Positions 5,882-7,452 of a DNA stretch of 7,452 bases are shown here, in pieces. The translations under genes and the position numbers were made by a program. This DNA comes from Bordetella parapertussis. Its GTDB lineage: Bacteria; Pseudomonadota; Gammaproteobacteria; Burkholderiales; Burkholderiaceae_C. The notes under the pieces are model-generated. The model searched no databases. It was not told where the DNA came from and saw nothing but the letters and a program-made list of their open reading frames with translations. The stretch lies in contig CAMCNE010000107.1 of assembly GCA_945875935.1 (NCBI GenBank), positions 1-7,452 on the forward strand, in the 5' to 3' direction. How positions within the stretch are numbered: position 1 is the stretch's first letter; each line of letters opens with the position of its first letter.

Positions 5882-5898
5882 TACAATTCATTCATGAA
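5882..5898 (+). promoter_or_regulatory. Antitoxin promoter -10 and overlapping inverted repeat (possible operator)
   Basis: TACAAT (5882-5887) is a good -10 hexamer with its last base 7 bases before the A of the antitoxin ATG (5894), so the predicted start point falls on or next to the start codon. No Shine-Dalgarno precedes the ATG. TTCAT-TC-ATGAA (5887-5898) is an inverted repeat covering the start point and start codon, and GTTA-ACG-TAAC (5861-5871) is a second one just upstream. Toxin-antitoxin operons of this kind are usually repressed by their own antitoxin at such palindromes. The -35 is weak, which would suit a repressible promoter. Operator function is inference. Confidence 0.5.
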
Positions 5899-6166
5899 AT
5901 CTGCTGTCATACCCCAAATCCGCGTCGAGCCAGCGTTGCGCTCTGAGCTCGAGTCCGTGCTCCAACCCGGCGAAACCCTGACCGAGTTCGTCGAATCGAC
6001 GGTGCGAAATGCCATCGCTTTCCGCCGCGTGCAGACGTCATTCCATGCTCGGGCACAAGCAGCATCGGAGGAGTACCACCGAACCGGTGTTTCGGTGCCC
6101 GTTGAGACAGTCTTGGAAAGGCTTCAGTCCAAACTCGATGCCAAGCGAAAAAAGCTGGGTCAATGA
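5894..6166 (+). CDS. Type II antitoxin, ribbon-helix-helix-like
   Basis: A 90-residue small protein. The N-terminal half, SAVIPQIRVEPALRSELESVLQPGETLTEFVESTVRNAIAFRR (3-45), has the layout of a ribbon-helix-helix DNA-binding domain: a short strand, a helix starting after RVEPALRSEL, a GETLTEF turn and a second helix. The C-terminal half (about 50-90), HARAQAASEEYHRTGVSVPVETVLERLQSKLDAKRKK, is charged and helical and resembles the toxin-wrapping tails of antitoxins paired with RelE/ParE toxins. It should neutralise the downstream toxin and repress the operon. Its TGA overlaps the toxin ATG by four bases (6163-6166), the usual coupling. The start has no ribosome site and may be leaderless. I do not assign a named family. 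The antitoxin role is well supported by context and the DNA-binding fold is inferred from sequence pattern. Confidence 0.78.
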   Translation: MKSAVIPQIRVEPALRSELESVLQPGETLTEFVESTVRNAIAFRRVQTSFHARAQAASEEYHRTGVSVPVETVLERLQSKLDAKRKKLGQ

Positions 6167-6477
6167 GCTTTGTCGTCGAGCTGTCTCCTTCGGCCGAGGA
6201 TGACTTGGTTCGCCTCTTTGAGTTTTTGCTTGAACGTGCCGATTCGACCGAAGACCTCGATCGCGCGCAGTCCGCGATCGACGCAATCAGAGCCACGGCG
6301 CAGCATCGGCTGGCGATCACGCCCTTCAGCTTCCGCAAAGCGTCCCAGAACCCAGCTCAAAGGGAATTGATCGTTCCGTTCGGAGGCACCGGGTACGTCG
6401 CGCTGTACGAAATCGTCACCGCGTCCAAAGTCGTGGTGCTGGCGGTTCGCCACCAGCGCGAAGAGGACTATCACTGA
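6163..6477 (+). CDS. Type II toxin, RelE/ParE superfamily
   Basis: A 104-residue basic/acidic mixed protein of normal length for ParE/RelE toxins. The family pattern runs from the first strand and helix (FVVELSPSAEDDLVRLFEFLLER, 3-25), through a second helix (about 32-47) and RELIVPFGGTGYVALYEI (67-84), to the final strand VVVLAVRHQREEDY (90-103). The RELxVPFGxxGYVxLYxI block followed by VLAVRHQRE is the typical C-terminal core. ParE-type members inhibit gyrase and RelE-type members cut mRNA on the ribosome; the sequence alone does not tell which. It is translationally coupled to the antitoxin by ATGA. The frame is intact, which implies that the antitoxin must also be functional for the host to tolerate it. 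Codon choice is less GC-extreme than in the tol genes. Confidence 0.88.
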   Translation: MSFVVELSPSAEDDLVRLFEFLLERADSTEDLDRAQSAIDAIRATAQHRLAITPFSFRKASQNPAQRELIVPFGGTGYVALYEIVTASKVVVLAVRHQREEDYH

Positions 6478-6638
6478 GACCGATCAGCGATAGCTGCACT
6501 GCTCTGGCCACCTGTGCCCAACGTGTTCCGTGCCCACCTTGACTGTGCCGAAATTGTGCCGGGGCGGGCATGGGAAGCGATGCGGCAAGCGTCGCAAGTA
6601 ACTTTCAGATAGGCCTTTTCCAGGGCTCACCGGTCTTG
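6478..6638. other. Noncoding right end of the island
   Basis: No gene is supported between the toxin stop and attR. A minus-strand frame crossing it also runs through the tRNA fragment and is not believable. Just left of attR, CCGG-TCTTGTAAT-CCG partly recreates the anticodon stem arms (CGG...CCG) around a different loop (CTTGTAA instead of CTCTTAA), as would be expected for the imperfect inverted core of a tyrosine-recombinase site. No promoter or terminator is obvious. Confidence 0.45.
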
Positions 6639-6686
6639 TAATCCGTAGGTCGAGTGTTCGAGTCACTCAGGGCCCACCAAAATTAA
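6639..6686 (+). repeat. Right 48-bp direct repeat (attR) with tRNA-Lys(CTT) 3' fragment
   Basis: An exact copy of 4129-4176. Bases 6639-6679 are the 3' 41 bases of tRNA-Lys(CTT), including the T arm, acceptor strand, discriminator and CCA; the last seven are trailer. The 5' half of the tRNA is absent, so it cannot fold into a tRNA and has no promoter. It marks the right boundary of the insertion and is followed by what is probably the tRNA's original terminator. Confidence 0.88.
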
Positions 6687-6690
6687 AAGG

Positions 6691-6729
6691 AAGGACTCAG
6701 AAGTTTTTGTTCCTGGGTCCTTTTTGTTT
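6691..6729 (+). terminator. Rho-independent terminator, probably the original tRNA-Lys(CTT) terminator
   Basis: The stem GGACTCAG (6693-6700) pairs with CTGGGTCC (6713-6720), one wobble included, around an AAGTTTTTGTTC loop that can add two inner A-T pairs. TTTTTGTTT follows at 6721. It stands 14 bases after the CCA of the tRNA fragment. It also blocks transcription from the island into epsI. Confidence 0.85.
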
Positions 6730-6772
6730 GGCGCCAGTAGACTTCGTTCATCACGGCTTCGCGCGACCCACG

Positions 6773-7452
6773 ATGAAAGTACTGAATCTGTCCATCCTGC
6801 TGGCCGCCTTGATGTGCTCGGCATCGGTCGCTGGCTTCGTGCTCAAGCCTTCGGTCAAGGCCACCCAAGCCGGGCCGCGCTTCGTGCTGGAACAAAGTAT
6901 TCCCCGTCAATTCGAGGGCTGGCGTGAACTGCCCGAGCGTGCGACGTCGGTCGTGGACCCGGGCACCAAGCAGTTGCTCGACAAGCTCTACAGCCAGATG
7001 TTGAGCCGAACCTATGTGAACTCAGCCGGCTACACGGTGATGCTTTCACTGGCCTATGGCGATGACCAGCGCGGAGGCCTGGCCTCGCACAAGCCCGAGA
7101 TCTGCTACCCGGCTCAGGGCTTCACCTTGCTCGGGCTCCAAGAGGTGCAACTGGTGACGCCCTTTGGCGAGATTGCTGGCAAGCGGCTGTCCACCAGCAT
7201 GGGCCCTCGCAAGGAACCGGTGACCTACTGGTTTGCGGTGGGCGACACGTCCATCAGCAACAAGGTGGAGCAGCGTCTGGTCGAGATGAAGTTGAGCCTG
7301 ACGGGGCAGATCCCCGACGGCCTGCTTTTCAGGGTGTCTTCGATCGATGCGGACACAGACCGCGCTTACGCGATGCAAGACCAGTTCATTGCTGATTTGC
7401 TCAAGGCCGTGAACGACAAAGACCGCAAGCGCATCAGCGGCCTGGGTGCTGC
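6773..7452 (+). CDS. epsI: Exosortase-associated protein EpsI, B-type (3' end outside window)
   Basis: Open from the ATG at 6773 to the window edge, 226 codons without a stop; the family is about this length, so little may be missing. An N-terminal hydrophobic segment (LNLSILLAALMCSASVAGFVL, about 4-24) serves as signal or anchor. The EpsI domain follows: RQFEGWRELP, YSQMLSRTYVNSAGYTVMLSLAYGDDQRGG, SHKPEICYPAQGF, EPVTYWFAVGDT, LTGQIPDGLLFRVSSID and YAMQDQFIADLL. These match B-type EpsI proteins that accompany exosortase B (XrtB) in exopolysaccharide/PEP-CTERM loci; the biochemical role is not established. No good ribosome site precedes the ATG, and in-frame ATG at 6812 (residue 14) is an alternative that would shorten the hydrophobic segment. 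No exosortase gene lies upstream in the window. Confidence 0.88.
   Translation, partial: MKVLNLSILLAALMCSASVAGFVLKPSVKATQAGPRFVLEQSIPRQFEGWRELPERATSVVDPGTKQLLDKLYSQMLSRTYVNSAGYTVMLSLAYGDDQRGGLASHKPEICYPAQGFTLLGLQEVQLVTPFGEIAGKRLSTSMGPRKEPVTYWFAVGDTSISNKVEQRLVEMKLSLTGQIPDGLLFRVSSIDADTDRAYAMQDQFIADLLKAVNDKDRKRISGLGA

Larger units (their letters stand above)
4129..6686. mobile_element. Integrase-less mini-island at tRNA-Lys(CTT), 48-bp att repeats
   Basis: The segment from one 48-bp repeat to the other (repeat-to-repeat distance 2510 bp) behaves as one inserted unit. It restores an intact tRNA at the left and leaves only a tRNA 3' fragment at the right. It separates tcdA and the tRNA pair from epsI, which look like older chromosome. 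Inside are a terminator, hairpins, a 57-bp tandem repeat, bluB, a decayed stretch, an IS-end-like inverted repeat and a toxin-antitoxin pair. No integrase, excisionase, replication or conjugation gene fits in it. It could be a deletion derivative of a larger island, or an element moved in trans by an integrase elsewhere (the pattern called cis-mobilizable). The addiction module may explain why it persists. The insertion is supported directly by the repeats; the history is inference. Confidence 0.72.

Noticed and set aside
6484..6666. 60-codon minus-strand frame at the right island end
   Set aside because: Its N-terminus is translated from the antisense of the tRNA fragment, a common false call next to tRNA genes. 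No family recognised.

Overview
The window reads as a chromosomal segment of a high-GC betaproteobacterium, most likely Burkholderiales close to Comamonadaceae. This rests on the style of the DbpA, TolB, Pal and CpoB proteins, on a TcdA gene directly behind cpoB, and on a B-type EpsI protein at the right edge. No database search was possible, so the taxonomy is inference.

Left part (1-3923), conserved core genes, all on the + strand: the 3' end of dbpA (23S rRNA helicase), then tolB-pal-cpoB (periplasmic and outer-membrane half of the Tol-Pal envelope system), then tcdA (last step of cyclic t6A synthesis on tRNA), whose GTG start overlaps the cpoB stop. The tolQRA genes that often precede tolB are not here. 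Two tRNA-Lys genes follow, TTT (3981-4056) and CTT (4094-4169), behind a perfect TATAAT box.

Middle part (about 4129-6686), a small accessory insertion: 48 bp running from the anticodon loop of tRNA-Lys(CTT) through CCA into the trailer is repeated exactly at 6639-6686 without the 5' half of a tRNA. This is the attL/attR signature of a tRNA-targeted integrative element of about 2.5 kb. It has no integrase or other mobility gene. Its cargo is bluB (synthesis of the B12 lower ligand DMB) and a two-gene RHH-like antitoxin plus RelE/ParE-like toxin operon. It also carries a 57-bp tandem repeat with palindromic cores, two perfect TG-loop hairpins and an IS-end-like inverted repeat. The simplest reading is a decayed or cis-mobilizable island held in place by its addiction module. 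Both copies of the tRNA 3' end are followed by related terminators whose stems differ by a compensatory base pair.

Right part (6687 to the end): the presumed original terminator of tRNA-Lys(CTT), then the start of an epsI gene that runs off the window. It is a B-type exosortase-associated protein and suggests an exopolysaccharide/PEP-CTERM locus beyond the edge.
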